Positions 53,458-63,225 of a stretch of DNA of 64,000 nt are shown here, piece after piece (the first letter of the stretch is position 1; each line of letters opens with the position of its first letter). Location: NCBI RefSeq assembly GCF_050943655.1, contig NZ_JBMNPQ010000001.1:1-64000 (forward strand), given 5' to 3'. This stretch comes from Peptoniphilus_A sp050943655 (GTDB lineage: Bacteria > Bacillota > Clostridia > Tissierellales > Peptoniphilaceae). A model generated the notes under the pieces. That model did no database searches and was not told the DNA's origin. It was given only the letters and a program-made list of their open reading frames with translations. A program made the position numbers and the translations under genes.

Positions 53458-54167
53458 AATTTTAGAAATTTTTGAGTTTTATATGTTTTTATTTTTTCTT
53501 CTTTATCTTTTAGGTGATCGTTAAATATTTCTAATTTTTCTTTCACAATTCCGGAGTCTTTAAAGTGATCGAGCTTCGAAAGTTTATCTGAATTGTTTAA
53601 ATTTATAAAATATTCTCGGTTTTTGTCGTCAAAGTATTCGTAAATTCTATCGAGAAAATATATAGAGCCTTTTAAGTGATTTACAGTAAGGATAATATCA
53701 ACTAAAAGTACTAGATACAAGACGGCAGAAATATTTATTAAAGTTTTATATGTTGCAAGAGATAAAAATATTAAAAATCCTGGCGTAAGTAATTTTACTA
53801 TAAAAAGATTTGCCCATCCGAATAGCATAAAGCCATATAGACAGACTCTGCCATTGATGTGGAAGGGGTAATTTTCGTAATTCCACCATTTTTGGTGAAA
53901 ATATTTTTCCAAAATTGTTCCAATAATGTATTCCAAAAAGCATGACGAAATTGACGACAATAGGAAAACATAAATTGGAGAGTTTATATTCTTAAGAAGT
54001 AAGTAAGATACTGTGGCGCCCATGCCATAAATTGGGCAGTAGGGACCAAGGAGAAATCCACGGCTCTTTATTTTATTTAGCTCGACTGGGGAGCATATAA
54101 AACTTTCCCAGAGCCAGCCGAAGAAGGAGTAAATATAAAATATTAAAAATAATTCAATGGATTTCAT
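53433..54167 (-). CDS. CmpB-type putative ABC-transporter permease membrane protein
   Basis: A 244-residue membrane protein of the ABC_trans_CmpB (COG4905) family: FLIFYIYSFFGWLWESFICS at the start, then RGFLLGPYCPIYGMGA and WWNYENYPFHINGRVCLYG, the conserved signatures. There are about five hydrophobic segments and a charged C-terminal tail. The family name is historical; transport is not demonstrated and no ATPase is adjacent. The first four bases overlap the end of the HD protein gene, so the two are coupled. Confidence 0.85.
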   Translation of the reverse strand: MKSIELFLIFYIYSFFGWLWESFICSPVELNKIKSRGFLLGPYCPIYGMGATVSYLLLKNINSPIYVFLLSSISSCFLEYIIGTILEKYFHQKWWNYENYPFHINGRVCLYGFMLFGWANLFIVKLLTPGFLIFLSLATYKTLINISAVLYLVLLVDIILTVNHLKGSIYFLDRIYEYFDDKNREYFINLNNSDKLSKLDHFKDSGIVKEKLEIFNDHLKDKEEKIKTYKTQKFLKLKALRFLK

Positions 54168-54652
54168 ATATTTGCTCCAACATTCGCCTTGTTCTTAAAC
54201 ATAAAGCCTACACTTTCGCGAGTTGCAACAGTCTTATCTGCCATCACAACAATCCAAGATTCAATGTACTTTGGTGGAATTGGCGTTAGGGGGAACATGT
54301 GCTTTTTAATTATGTCCTCCTCAATTTCATTAAGCAGAAGCTCTTTTTTTGCGTTTATTAGAGCAAGCCTTGGGTGAAATATTCCGTGAAGATGAGGTCT
54401 ATTGTCCTTGTCGTGCCAGTCGTAGAGAAAATAGTCGTGGAGCAGGGCACCTCTTATTAGCGAGTCGTAATCAACATCAAGATTATATTTTTCTGCGATT
54501 TCAATTGATCTTAGACTTACGCTTATTACATGGTCGTAGACAGTTGTCGTTCCGTGTTGGATAAAATTTTTGTTTTCTAAAAATTTGGTGTTTTCATTTA
54601 AGTCTTTTAAAATAAGTTCTAGCTTTTCTTTAGGGTCAATACTTCTATTCAT
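54164..54652 (-). CDS. HD-domain phosphohydrolase-like protein
   Basis: A 162-residue HD-superfamily protein. The metal-binding set is visible: the His of TTVYDHVISVSLRSIEIA, LLHDYFLYDWHD (the HD pair), HPRLAL, and a late MADKTVA. Such proteins hydrolyse nucleotides or other phosphoesters; the substrate is unknown. An in-frame ATG at 54661 lies too close to GAGGATG, so the ATG at 54652 (MNRSIDPKE) is preferred. It overlaps the CmpB-type gene by four bases. Confidence 0.82.
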   Translation of the reverse strand: MNRSIDPKEKLELILKDLNENTKFLENKNFIQHGTTTVYDHVISVSLRSIEIAEKYNLDVDYDSLIRGALLHDYFLYDWHDKDNRPHLHGIFHPRLALINAKKELLLNEIEEDIIKKHMFPLTPIPPKYIESWIVVMADKTVATRESVGFMFKNKANVGANI

Positions 54653-54781
54653 AATCACCATCCTCAGTTATTATTTTACAAATAAAAGTTAAAGATTTAG
54701 TTAAGACATTATTAAAATTTGTTAAAATTTTTATGTAATTTTTGCGAAAAATTTTAATGCGTAAATTTTAATGCACAGGTT

Positions 54782-54812
54782 AAAAAAAGACCACAGCATC
54801 TGCTGTGATCTT
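54782..54812 (-). terminator. Terminator of the charged membrane protein gene
   Basis: GATCACAGCA / TGCTGTGGTC stem on the minus strand, followed by TTTTTTT. Confidence 0.9.
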
Positions 54813-54823
54813 CGCACTACTTA

Positions 54824-55960
54824 TTATTTATTTACAAAATAAAAAGCTTCTTTGTCGTTATAAACTTTGTCAGTAAAAGTTATTATCTTTCCAGTTTCCT
54901 TTTGAACTTCAAAGAGTGAGTTGACTTGGTTAAGTCCCTTTGTCTTTATTCCATATCTTTTAATTGCATTTTTTACATCTTTTTCATCAGAAGAGATGAA
55001 CTGATAAACTATTTTGTCTTTCTTTGTAAGTTTTGTCGGAACTTTTTCTGTTCCGTTTAAAAAGTCTAGTATGCTCTCGTTAGATAGTTTTATATTGCTG
55101 AAGTCTTCATTGCAATCATCTAAGTTGCACTCAGGATAAATTTTATAAGTCTTGTGATTTACAAAGTCTTCGTACTTAACTGTTGTGTCCATGTCCTCTA
55201 TGTCATAATCTTTAAGTGCAGAAGTAATAAATTCAAAGTGTTTATTAGTTGGTTTATCTGTTATATCGAGGTTCTCTGTGGTTTTTTCATCTAAAGCTGT
55301 AGATTCTTTTTTATTTTCCTTATCATCATCTGAATTTGAAGCGTCTAATTTTTCTTCTTTGTCTTTAACTTCTTCTTTCTTTTCTTCTTTAGGTTTAGAC
55401 TCTTCTTTAATTTCTTGAGACTTTTCAATAATTTTATCTTCTTCTATATTATTTTTTAAATCTTCTGTTTTAATTTCTTGAGCATCTTTTTCTGCATAAG
55501 ATTCATCTGTCGTAGCTTTTGTGTCCGATGCCTTCGTATCAGAAGTTTTAAGTTTTCTTTCTTCTTTTGCTTTTTCTGCCTTTATTATCTTTTCGTCTTC
55601 TTTTTTCTGTTCTTCTTTTAAATTTTCAAAAGCATTTTCCATTGCTTCAAGAGGCTTATCATCAACATAAGTATTTTCTAGAGAATCAGTTGATTCTACA
55701 TTTTCTTTAGAAAGCTTTTCGTTTTTCTTTTTTCTGTTCTTTGACCTATCTTTTTTTCTGCTGTCATCATAAGTCTTCGGACCTTTAGGTTTTTCACTTT
55801 CTAAATTTTTAGCTACTACATTTTCTTCTTTGTGAACTTCTTTCTTTTCAATTTTTTTAGATTCTAAAGCCGCATTATTCTTCTCTTTCTTATCTTCATT
55901 TTTCTTTTTCATGTAGTAGATAATAAGTAAGATTACGACTATCGAAATAATAACGCCCAT
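54824..55960 (-). CDS. Membrane-anchored, highly charged protein of unknown function
   Basis: A 378-residue protein I do not recognise. One N-terminal helix (VIISIVVILLIIYYMKKKN) is followed by about 230 residues of Lys/Glu-rich low-complexity sequence, probably disordered or coiled-coil. A compact C-terminal domain follows (about 250-378, with YPECNLDDCNEDFSNI containing two Cys, then FLNGTEKVPTKLTKKD). The orientation is not obvious. It stands alone between two terminators, upstream of the HD gene on the same strand and 180 bases from murJ. An envelope or division role is only a guess. Confidence 0.65.
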   Translation of the reverse strand: MGVIISIVVILLIIYYMKKKNEDKKEKNNAALESKKIEKKEVHKEENVVAKNLESEKPKGPKTYDDSRKKDRSKNRKKKNEKLSKENVESTDSLENTYVDDKPLEAMENAFENLKEEQKKEDEKIIKAEKAKEERKLKTSDTKASDTKATTDESYAEKDAQEIKTEDLKNNIEEDKIIEKSQEIKEESKPKEEKKEEVKDKEEKLDASNSDDDKENKKESTALDEKTTENLDITDKPTNKHFEFITSALKDYDIEDMDTTVKYEDFVNHKTYKIYPECNLDDCNEDFSNIKLSNESILDFLNGTEKVPTKLTKKDKIVYQFISSDEKDVKNAIKRYGIKTKGLNQVNSLFEVQKETGKIITFTDKVYNDKEAFYFVNK

Positions 55961-56118
55961 AACGCACCTCCTAAATTACATATATAATATACCAAAAGTC
56001 TATATTTTGGAATACTTTATTCAAATAATTATATAAAAAGTTAAATAAATATCATAAGACATTAAATTTCGATAATTATTTATAAGAAAGTGCTTATAAA
56101 TTTTTAAAGTTTAAATAT

Positions 56119-56150
56119 AAAAAAGCATAAATCCAACTGGATCTATGCTT
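56119..56150 (-). terminator. Terminator of murJ
   Basis: AAGCATAGATCCA / GATTTATGCTT stem followed by TTTTTATA on the minus strand. The left arm lies within the last murJ codons. Confidence 0.85.
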
Positions 56151-57738
56151 TAGATTTTCTTTTATTTTCAATTTTTGTTTTCATAATTCCCACAACGTCT
56201 CTGATTTCACGAACTCCTAAGTAGTATAGGCAGATTACATAAATCACTGCGGCAATTAAAATTACAATTAAAAGAGCAATTAGCTTTAATAGAGTTGCTG
56301 TTCCGCCACTTGCAAAAGTCATAATCAGCTTTTCGTATGGGAAGTAGGAAAGTGAAACCACTCCCATTACAACTGATGCCATGGCAGTCTTTATAAGAGC
56401 CTTTACAAAAGACCTTGCGCCCAACTTTCCAATCTTCTTTCTAAGAAGTATAAAGGAAATAATCACGGCAACAGTTGTGGAAATTGAAACTGATGCAGCA
56501 AGTCCATTTGTGCCATAGTGTTTTGCAACGGCAAGGTTAAGTCCAACGTTTAAAACTACGTTTACGACACCGATATAAAATGGAGTCTTCGTATCCTCTA
56601 TTGAATAGAAAATTCTGTTAAGAACATTCGATAGCGAAATAGAGATAAGAGAGAGTGAATAGAATCTCAGTGTCGAAGTCGTCATAAGACCATCTGCAGA
56701 TGTAAATGAACCTCTTACAAAGGCAATCTCAATTAAAGGACGAGCAAGGATTATCATTCCAATAGTTGCCGGCACTGTCAAGAAGAGAACTGACTTGATT
56801 GAGGCGTTCATAACTTTTTTGCCTCTAACCATGTCTCCACTTCCAAGAGTCCTTGTAAGTATAGGAAAGACTATGGCAGTTATTGCAGTTATAAATACTC
56901 CAATAATCATCGTGTTCATTTTATTTGCAAAGTATAAAATTGATGCTGCGCCTTTTCCCATTCCCGAAGCAAGGTTTCTATTTACGATAGTATTGATGTC
57001 ATTTACAGAAACAGAAATAAATACTGGAAGGGCAAGGACTATTGCATCCTTTACATACTTGTCGTTAAAGTCCAATATAAATTTTGGTCTGTAGCCAATT
57101 CTATAAGCACTTGGAAGAAGGAATATAAACTGTGCAAGAATACCAAGAACTGATGCCACAGTAAGTCCAATTATTCCAACATGATGTGAGAATAAAAGTA
57201 AGTAGACGATGTATGTCATGTTAAGTGGTATTGCAATTGCTCCTGCAGCGGCGAACTTGCCACCATGTTGAAGATATCCTGTCAAAACTCCAACCCATGC
57301 TGAGAATAAAACTACGGGCATTCCAACTTGTATTAATTTTACGACTATTTCGTAAGTTTCTGGGTCTGCTTGAGATGCAGTTAAAAGTGCAATCTCCTGT
57401 GGAAAAATTATTCCAAGAGCAATTATGACAAAAGAAACTAGAGTCGAAATCACAAGTAAGTTATTTGTAAAATAATTTTTGCGTTCGTGTCCAAGGTCTG
57501 TCTCGGCTTTTTGGACAGAAGGTATATATGTTGTTGCGATAGCTTGTGTTACAAAACCTGCAATCATAGCTGTGGCAGCTTGTGCAAGTGAGAAGGCATC
57601 CATTTCAGTGCCTGCTCCAAAGACATATGCAGTTAAGGATTCTCTAGCAAAACCAAAGACTTTTCCTATTAAAGAAAATATTATAATTGCCAGAGTGGAT
57701 TTTGCAATTTTGCTACCTGTGGTACTATTATTTTCCAA
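56143..57738 (-). CDS. murJ: Lipid II flippase MurJ (MviN family)
   Basis: A 531-residue MOP-superfamily protein with about 14 membrane helices that flips lipid II for peptidoglycan synthesis. Family motifs include FGFARESLTAYVFG with the conserved Arg/Glu and FGAGTEMDAFSLA at the N-terminus, a later IAFVRGSFTS, and RIFYSIEDTKTPFY. The C-terminal end is charged. The start is TTG with AAGGAG upstream. It is divergent from the ABC exporter at 57.9 kb, with about 140 bases of promoter region between them. Confidence 0.93.
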   Translation of the reverse strand: MENNSTTGSKIAKSTLAIIIFSLIGKVFGFARESLTAYVFGAGTEMDAFSLAQAATAMIAGFVTQAIATTYIPSVQKAETDLGHERKNYFTNNLLVISTLVSFVIIALGIIFPQEIALLTASQADPETYEIVVKLIQVGMPVVLFSAWVGVLTGYLQHGGKFAAAGAIAIPLNMTYIVYLLLFSHHVGIIGLTVASVLGILAQFIFLLPSAYRIGYRPKFILDFNDKYVKDAIVLALPVFISVSVNDINTIVNRNLASGMGKGAASILYFANKMNTMIIGVFITAITAIVFPILTRTLGSGDMVRGKKVMNASIKSVLFLTVPATIGMIILARPLIEIAFVRGSFTSADGLMTTSTLRFYSLSLISISLSNVLNRIFYSIEDTKTPFYIGVVNVVLNVGLNLAVAKHYGTNGLAASVSISTTVAVIISFILLRKKIGKLGARSFVKALIKTAMASVVMGVVSLSYFPYEKLIMTFASGGTATLLKLIALLIVILIAAVIYVICLYYLGVREIRDVVGIMKTKIENKRKSKA

Positions 57739-57881
57739 TTTAAAATCTCCTTTGATATCTTTATTGATTATAAATTGTAGAGATTTTTATGTCAAGAAAA
57801 TACAGTTCAAAAGGAAGGCAGATGTAAATACTTTGTAAATATGTTATTATTGATAGTGTATATCATGTAAAGGAGGAAAAG

Positions 57882-59627
57882 ATGAGCAATACAAAACTTA
57901 TAAAGAAAATATTACCTTATTTTCATAAATACAGATTTACTTTAATGCTCGATTTAATTTGTGCGGCTTTTACGACGGCAAGTGAAATGATACTTCCACT
58001 ACTTCTTAGAAAACTCACAAGCGTTGGGATGGAAGATATAACTCTTATAACGGCATCATTTATAACAAAGCTTGCACTAATATATTTAGTTATAAAAGTA
58101 ATCGAAGTAATCGCTCAGTATTTTATGACAAATATAGGTCATATTATGGGTGCAAAAATTGAAACGGACATGAGGCGCGACCTTTATTCACATCTTCAAA
58201 CTCTTTCCTATTCATTCTACAATGAGACAAAAGTCGGCGTCATTATGTCAAGGATCACAAACGACCTATTCGACATAACTGAATTTGCCCATCACTGTCC
58301 AGAGGAATATTTTATAGGCGCAATAAAAATATTAATATCAATGATTATTCTTCTATCTATAAATGTAAAGATGACCATCTTAATTTATCTCATGATACCT
58401 CTTATGATTTATTTTGCTGGTCACTATAGAACGAAGATGCGAGAAGCGCAAAAGGCTCAAAAAGTTCACGTCGGACACTTAAACTCTGCAATCGAAGACT
58501 CACTTCTTGGAATAAGAGTGGTAAAATCTTTTGCCAACGAAGATATTGAAAATGAAAAATTCATGTACGAAAACAACAAGTTTTTGGGAATCAAAAAATC
58601 ATTTTACAAGTCCATGGCAGGTTTTAACACAGTTACAAGAATTTTTGATGGGCTCATGTACATTGTATTAATCGTAACAGGTGGATATTTCATGATGAAT
58701 GGAGAGATCCATCCACAGGACTTAATCGTCTATGTAATGTATGTTCAATCACTTCTTGCAACAGTAAAGAGAATTGTAGAATTTACAGAGCAGTTCCAAA
58801 AGGGAATGACTGGAATCGAAAGATTTACAGAGATAATGAGCATAAAGCCAGAAATTTACGACAAAGACGGTGCAATATCTTACGACAATGTTAAGGGAGA
58901 TATTGAATTTAGAGATGTAACTTTTGCCTACGAAAAGGGAGATAGGAATGTACTAGAAAACTTTAACTGCGACATTAAAGCTGGTCAAAAACTTGCAATA
59001 GTTGGGCCAAGTGGAGCGGGCAAGACTACAATCTGTAACCTAATACCGAGATTTTACGACGTAAATAGCGGAAGCATTTTAGTTGATGGTCACGATGTGC
59101 GAGACATTAAACTTAAATCCCTTAGAGAAAATATTGGAATAGTTCAGCAAGATGTATATTTATTCTCGGGAACTGTTAAGGATAACATTGCCTATGGAAA
59201 GCCGGGAGCAAGTGATGTAGAAATCATAGAAGCAGCCCGACTTGCTGGAGCTTATGATTTTATAATGGCACTTCCCGATGGATTTGACACTTATGTTGGA
59301 GAGAGGGGAGTAAAACTTTCTGGAGGACAAAAGCAAAGAATTTCTATTGCAAGAGTCTTTTTAAAGAACCCACCAATCTTAATACTCGACGAGGCAACTT
59401 CTGCACTTGATAACAAGAGCGAGATGGTAGTTCAGGACTCAATCGAAAAATTATCAAAGGGAAGAACTACACTTACAATTGCACACAGACTAACAACTGT
59501 TCAAAATGCAGATTTAATTCTTGTCATGACAAAAGACGGAATAGTTGAGCGCGGTACTCACGAAGATCTCATGAAAAACAGAGGATACTACTACAATTTA
59601 TATACAAAGGGCGGAAGGCTTGAGTAG
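57882..59627 (+). CDS. ABC exporter (MsbA/BmrA type)
   Basis: A 581-residue permease-ATPase fusion likely to form a homodimer. The membrane domain has the ETKVGVIMSRITNDLFDI and GIRVVKSFANEDIE motifs of multidrug and lipid exporters. ATPase motifs are Walker A GPSGAGKTTIC, GIVQQDVYLFSGTV, the signature LSGGQKQRISIARVF, Walker B LILDEATSALD and the switch AHRLTT. Both catalytic features are canonical. AAAGGAGGAAA precedes the ATG. The substrate is unknown. The nitroreductase gene follows 62 bases downstream. Confidence 0.92.
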   Translation: MSNTKLIKKILPYFHKYRFTLMLDLICAAFTTASEMILPLLLRKLTSVGMEDITLITASFITKLALIYLVIKVIEVIAQYFMTNIGHIMGAKIETDMRRDLYSHLQTLSYSFYNETKVGVIMSRITNDLFDITEFAHHCPEEYFIGAIKILISMIILLSINVKMTILIYLMIPLMIYFAGHYRTKMREAQKAQKVHVGHLNSAIEDSLLGIRVVKSFANEDIENEKFMYENNKFLGIKKSFYKSMAGFNTVTRIFDGLMYIVLIVTGGYFMMNGEIHPQDLIVYVMYVQSLLATVKRIVEFTEQFQKGMTGIERFTEIMSIKPEIYDKDGAISYDNVKGDIEFRDVTFAYEKGDRNVLENFNCDIKAGQKLAIVGPSGAGKTTICNLIPRFYDVNSGSILVDGHDVRDIKLKSLRENIGIVQQDVYLFSGTVKDNIAYGKPGASDVEIIEAARLAGAYDFIMALPDGFDTYVGERGVKLSGGQKQRISIARVFLKNPPILILDEATSALDNKSEMVVQDSIEKLSKGRTTLTIAHRLTTVQNADLILVMTKDGIVERGTHEDLMKNRGYYYNLYTKGGRLE

Positions 59628-59689
59628 TATAATATAAATATGGGTACTTTGTACTATAGCAGAATAAATTTTAAACTGAGGGGTGCCAT

Positions 59690-60265
59690 ATGCAAAATTA
59701 TTTTGAGATGATTAAAAATAGAAGATCTTACTACAATTTATCAGAAGGAATTGATCTTTCAAACGAAGAAGTAAAATATATTTTTGAAGATATATTAAAC
59801 ACAACTCCTTCTGCAATGAATTCTCAACCAGTTAGAGTAGTGTTATTATTCGATGACAAGTCAAAAGAATTTTGGACAAAAGTAAATGAAACTTACGACA
59901 ACAAAATCGACAAGGACAAATTTCACGGATTTTTCCACGCAAAGGGAACTGCGCTTTACTTTATTGACGACGATGTAGTTAGAAAGATGGAAAAAGATAT
60001 TCCAAGTTATGCCGACAGGATGGAGCAGTGGGCAGAGCACGGATGTGCAATGATTCAGCTTAACGCTTGGCAAGGACTAAGAGAAGAAAACATTGGAGCA
60101 AGCCTTCAACATTATAATCCACACATTGACAAGTGGGTTAGAGATCTATATGATCTTCCAGAAAATTATAGACTTGTTGCACAAATGCCTTTTGGAAAAA
60201 TTGAAGAAGAGCCAGAAGAAAAAGATAAAGCTCCAATGGATAAGTTATTAAAAGTATTTGAATAA
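59690..60265 (+). CDS. Nitroreductase-family protein
   Basis: A 191-residue flavoprotein of the nitroreductase/NfnB fold: IKNRRSYYNLSEG and PSAMNSQPVRVVLLF at the start (FMN binding), HGCAMIQLNAWQGLREENIGASLQHYN in the middle, and LVAQMPFGKIEEEPEEKDK at the end. Members reduce nitro compounds, quinones or flavins with NAD(P)H; no substrate is evident. GAGGGG precedes the ATG, and the intergenic region carries a GTAC-TTT-GTAC dyad at about 59644-59654 that might be a regulator site. Confidence 0.9.
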   Translation: MQNYFEMIKNRRSYYNLSEGIDLSNEEVKYIFEDILNTTPSAMNSQPVRVVLLFDDKSKEFWTKVNETYDNKIDKDKFHGFFHAKGTALYFIDDDVVRKMEKDIPSYADRMEQWAEHGCAMIQLNAWQGLREENIGASLQHYNPHIDKWVRDLYDLPENYRLVAQMPFGKIEEEPEEKDKAPMDKLLKVFE

Positions 60266-60387
60266 ATTAATTTTAGTTAAAAACTTTTAAATTTCCAAAA
60301 AAATTTACAAATACTCTAAAAGTTGTATTTCAATGGGAAAACGTAGATTTTTCTTAAATAAATAACCATTTGTAATACTTTAATCAG

Positions 60388-60416
60388 TTGAATAATATTA
60401 TTTTATTTATTATAAT
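60388..60416 (+). promoter_or_regulatory. SigA-type promoter of the pxp operon
   Basis: TTGAAT (60388-60393) and TATAAT (60411-60416) with a 17-base spacer; SD AAGGAGGAG before pxpA. The leader between them is only about 60 bases. Confidence 0.82.
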
Positions 60417-60479
60417 AGTGTTGTAGCAAATTTTTGTTTACAGCATTATTTTTATTATTTATTTAAGGAGGAGAATGTA

Positions 60480-61253
60480 ATGACTTATTTTGTTGACTTA
60501 AACAGTGATATCGGAGAATCTTTTGGTGCATACAAAATTGGTATGGATGAAGAGATAGTAAAGCATGTCACTAGTATTAACTGTGCATGTGGTTTTCACG
60601 CAGGTGACCCATTAATTATGGACAAGACTGTTGCCGCAGCTGTTGAAAACGATGTACAAATTGGAGCTCACCCTGGATATCCAGACCTAATGGGATTCGG
60701 TAGAAGAAAAATGGCGGTAAAACCTGAGGAAGCAAGAGCTTATATGCTTTATCAAGTTGGAGCGCTTGATGCTTTTGCTAAAGCTCACGGAAGAAGACTT
60801 CAACACATGAAACTTCACGGTGCATTCTACAACACTGCTTGTAACGACGAAGCGCTTGCAAACGCAGTTCTAGATGCAGTAGAAGAGTATGACAAAGATT
60901 TAATCCTTATGGTTTTAAGTGGCTCATACATAGCTAAAGAAGGTAAGAAGAGAGGACTTAGAGTTGCTCAAGAAGTATTTGCAGACAGAGGCTACAATGA
61001 AGATGGATCTCTTGTAAATAGATCACTTCCAGGAGCATTCGTAAAAGATCCTAAAGAAGCAATTCCTAGAGTAATCAAAATGATTAAGGAAAACAAAGTA
61101 GTTACTGCTGATGGAAAAGAAATTGACATCGTAGCAGATTCAATCTGTGTTCACGGTGACAACCCACAAGCAATTGAGTTCGTTAAAAATATTAGAAAAG
61201 GTTTAGAAGAAGAAGGCATTGTTGTTAAACCTTTAGTTGATTTCTTAAAATAG
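60480..61253 (+). CDS. pxpA: 5-oxoprolinase subunit A (LamB/YcsF family)
   Basis: A 257-residue subunit of bacterial 5-oxoprolinase, which hydrolyses 5-oxoproline to glutamate with ATP. The family signature is DLNSDIGESFGAYKIGMD, then CGFHAGDPLIMDKTVAAA, HPGYPDLMGFGRRKM and LKHGAFYN-like HMKLHGAFYN. The length is typical. It is the first gene of an operon with the NRAMP transporter, pxpB and pxpC, the composition known from many bacteria. Its product glutamate would feed GdhA. Confidence 0.95.
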   Translation: MTYFVDLNSDIGESFGAYKIGMDEEIVKHVTSINCACGFHAGDPLIMDKTVAAAVENDVQIGAHPGYPDLMGFGRRKMAVKPEEARAYMLYQVGALDAFAKAHGRRLQHMKLHGAFYNTACNDEALANAVLDAVEEYDKDLILMVLSGSYIAKEGKKRGLRVAQEVFADRGYNEDGSLVNRSLPGAFVKDPKEAIPRVIKMIKENKVVTADGKEIDIVADSICVHGDNPQAIEFVKNIRKGLEEEGIVVKPLVDFLK

Positions 61254-61263
61254 GAGGATAATC

Positions 61264-62460
61264 ATGACAGAAAAAAAAGCTAACTGGTCGGTACTATTAG
61301 GTGCTGCATTTTTGATGGCAACATCTGCAATTGGACCAGGATTTATGACTCAAACTGCTACTTTTACAACAAGTCTTGGAGCAGACTTTGCAGCAGTAAT
61401 TCTATTTTCAATTCTTATGTCTTATGTAGCGCAACTTAACGTATGGAGAGTAATTGCCGTTTCTAAAATGAGAGGGCAAGATATTGCAAATAAAGTTTTA
61501 CCAGGTCTTGGATATGTAATAGCAATCCTAGTAGCACTTGGCGGTCTTGCATTTAACATCGGTAACGTTGGTGGAGCAGGACAAGGTCTTAATGTAATTT
61601 TTGGCATTGACATTAGAATCGGTGCAGCAATTGGTGGACTAATCGGAATCATCATTTTCTCATCTAAATCTGCAAGTACAGCAATGGATAAACTTACACA
61701 AGTTTTAGGTGCAGCAATGATTATACTTATAGCTTTTGTAGCTATAAAAACTAAACCTCCTGTTGGAGAAGCAGTTGCATCAGCTGTAGTTCCAAAGGGC
61801 GGATACAACTCAATCATCCCAGCAACTCTTACACTAATCGGTGGTACTGTTGGTGGATACATTGTATTCTCTGGTGGTCACAGACTTATTGATGCTGGTA
61901 TCGTTGGTGAAGAACACTTACCAGATGTAAACAGATCAGCTTCTCTTGGAGTATTAGTAGCATTCATAGTTAGAGTACTTCTATTCCTAGCTATCCTTGG
62001 TGTTACAAAAATGGCTAATGCTGATATCGACCCTGATAACATCGCAGCTTCTTCATTTAAAGCAGCATCTGGTATCGTTGGTTACAAGATATTCGGTATA
62101 GTTTTCGCTTCAGCAGCTTTCACATCTGTTGTAGGGGCAGCTTATACTTCAGTATCTTTCTTAAAGACATTATTTAAACCAGTAGCTGAAAGAGAAAATT
62201 TAGTAACAATATTATTTATCGTTGTTTCAACAATAATATTTATATTTATCGGTCAACCACAAACTCTACTTGTTGTTGTAGGAACACTTAACGGATTTAT
62301 CTTGCCGATAACTCTAGCAGTAATTCTTGTAGCATCTAAGAAGAAGAGCATTGTTGGAGACTATAAACACTCTAATTTACTTTTCGTTCTTGGCTGGATA
62401 GTAGTAGCTATTACAGCTTTCATGGGAATTAAGACATTAATAGGAAACCTTGGACTATAA
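61264..62460 (+). CDS. NRAMP-family transporter (YcsG-like) of the pxp operon
   Basis: A 398-residue membrane protein with about eleven helices. The opening WSVLLGAAFLMATSAIGPGFMTQTATFTTSLG has the first-helix region of NRAMP carriers, but the DPGN metal motif is replaced by GPGF. The later helix-6 MPH metal motif is also not seen. The group clustering with 5-oxoprolinase genes (YcsG) is often annotated as a divalent metal transporter, yet the lost ligands suggest that it moves something else, perhaps 5-oxoproline. It sits ten bases behind pxpA and 18 before pxpB. Confidence 0.85.
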   Translation: MTEKKANWSVLLGAAFLMATSAIGPGFMTQTATFTTSLGADFAAVILFSILMSYVAQLNVWRVIAVSKMRGQDIANKVLPGLGYVIAILVALGGLAFNIGNVGGAGQGLNVIFGIDIRIGAAIGGLIGIIIFSSKSASTAMDKLTQVLGAAMIILIAFVAIKTKPPVGEAVASAVVPKGGYNSIIPATLTLIGGTVGGYIVFSGGHRLIDAGIVGEEHLPDVNRSASLGVLVAFIVRVLLFLAILGVTKMANADIDPDNIAASSFKAASGIVGYKIFGIVFASAAFTSVVGAAYTSVSFLKTLFKPVAERENLVTILFIVVSTIIFIFIGQPQTLLVVVGTLNGFILPITLAVILVASKKKSIVGDYKHSNLLFVLGWIVVAITAFMGIKTLIGNLGL

Positions 62461-62478
62461 AGAGAAAAGGAGAGTTAA

Positions 62479-63225
62479 ATGTATAAAGAAATAAAATTTC
62501 TACCAGCAGGCGATAGTGCTCTAGTAATGGAATTTGGAGATACTATCGAAAAAGAAATTAACGCAAATATTGCAGCAGTGGTAGAAAATTTAAAAAAAGA
62601 AAAAGTAGACGGAGTAGTAGACATATTGCCTACTTACAGATCTATTTTAATCAACTATGACCCTATAAAATTAACTTTTAACGAGCTAGTTGATATATTA
62701 AATAACTTAAAAACAGGCGGAGCAGGAAATGTAAGTGAATATGTAAGGCTTGTAGAAATTCCTACACTTTATGGTGGAGAATATGGCCCTGATATCGCAT
62801 TTGTTGCAGAGCACGCTAATATGAGTGAAGATGAAGTAATAAAAATTCACTCTGGAACAGATTATTTAGTTTACATGATGGGATTCATGCCAGGCTTTAC
62901 TTACCTTGGAGGACTAGATGAAAGAATAGCAACACCAAGACTAAAGAGCCCAAGACTTAAAATTGAACCAGGGTCTGTAGGTATTGCATCTAACCAAACA
63001 GGTATGTATCCACTAGAATCACCTGGAGGATGGCAATTAATAGGACGAACACCTGTAAAACTATTCGACGAAACTGTAAACCCACCAGTATTCATCCAAG
63101 CTGGAGACTACATTAGATATGTCCCAATAACTGAAGATGAATATAACAAAATAAAAAAACAAGTAGACAACAAAGAGTACAAAGTCAAGATCGAGAAGGT
63201 TAAAAGGAGTGAGCTAAATGAGTAG
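62479..63225 (+). CDS. pxpB: 5-oxoprolinase subunit B (KipI-like)
   Basis: A 248-residue protein of the KipI/PxpB family: LPAGDSALVMEFGD at the start, VDGVVDILPTYRSILI, the segment DYLVYMMGFMPGFTYLGGLDERIATPRL and GSVGIASNQTGMYPLESPGGWQLIGRT, the strongest signatures. It forms the ATP-dependent hydrolase complex with PxpA and PxpC. AAAAGGAG is its SD. The last eight bases overlap the start of pxpC. Confidence 0.95.
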   Translation: MYKEIKFLPAGDSALVMEFGDTIEKEINANIAAVVENLKKEKVDGVVDILPTYRSILINYDPIKLTFNELVDILNNLKTGGAGNVSEYVRLVEIPTLYGGEYGPDIAFVAEHANMSEDEVIKIHSGTDYLVYMMGFMPGFTYLGGLDERIATPRLKSPRLKIEPGSVGIASNQTGMYPLESPGGWQLIGRTPVKLFDETVNPPVFIQAGDYIRYVPITEDEYNKIKKQVDNKEYKVKIEKVKRSELNE

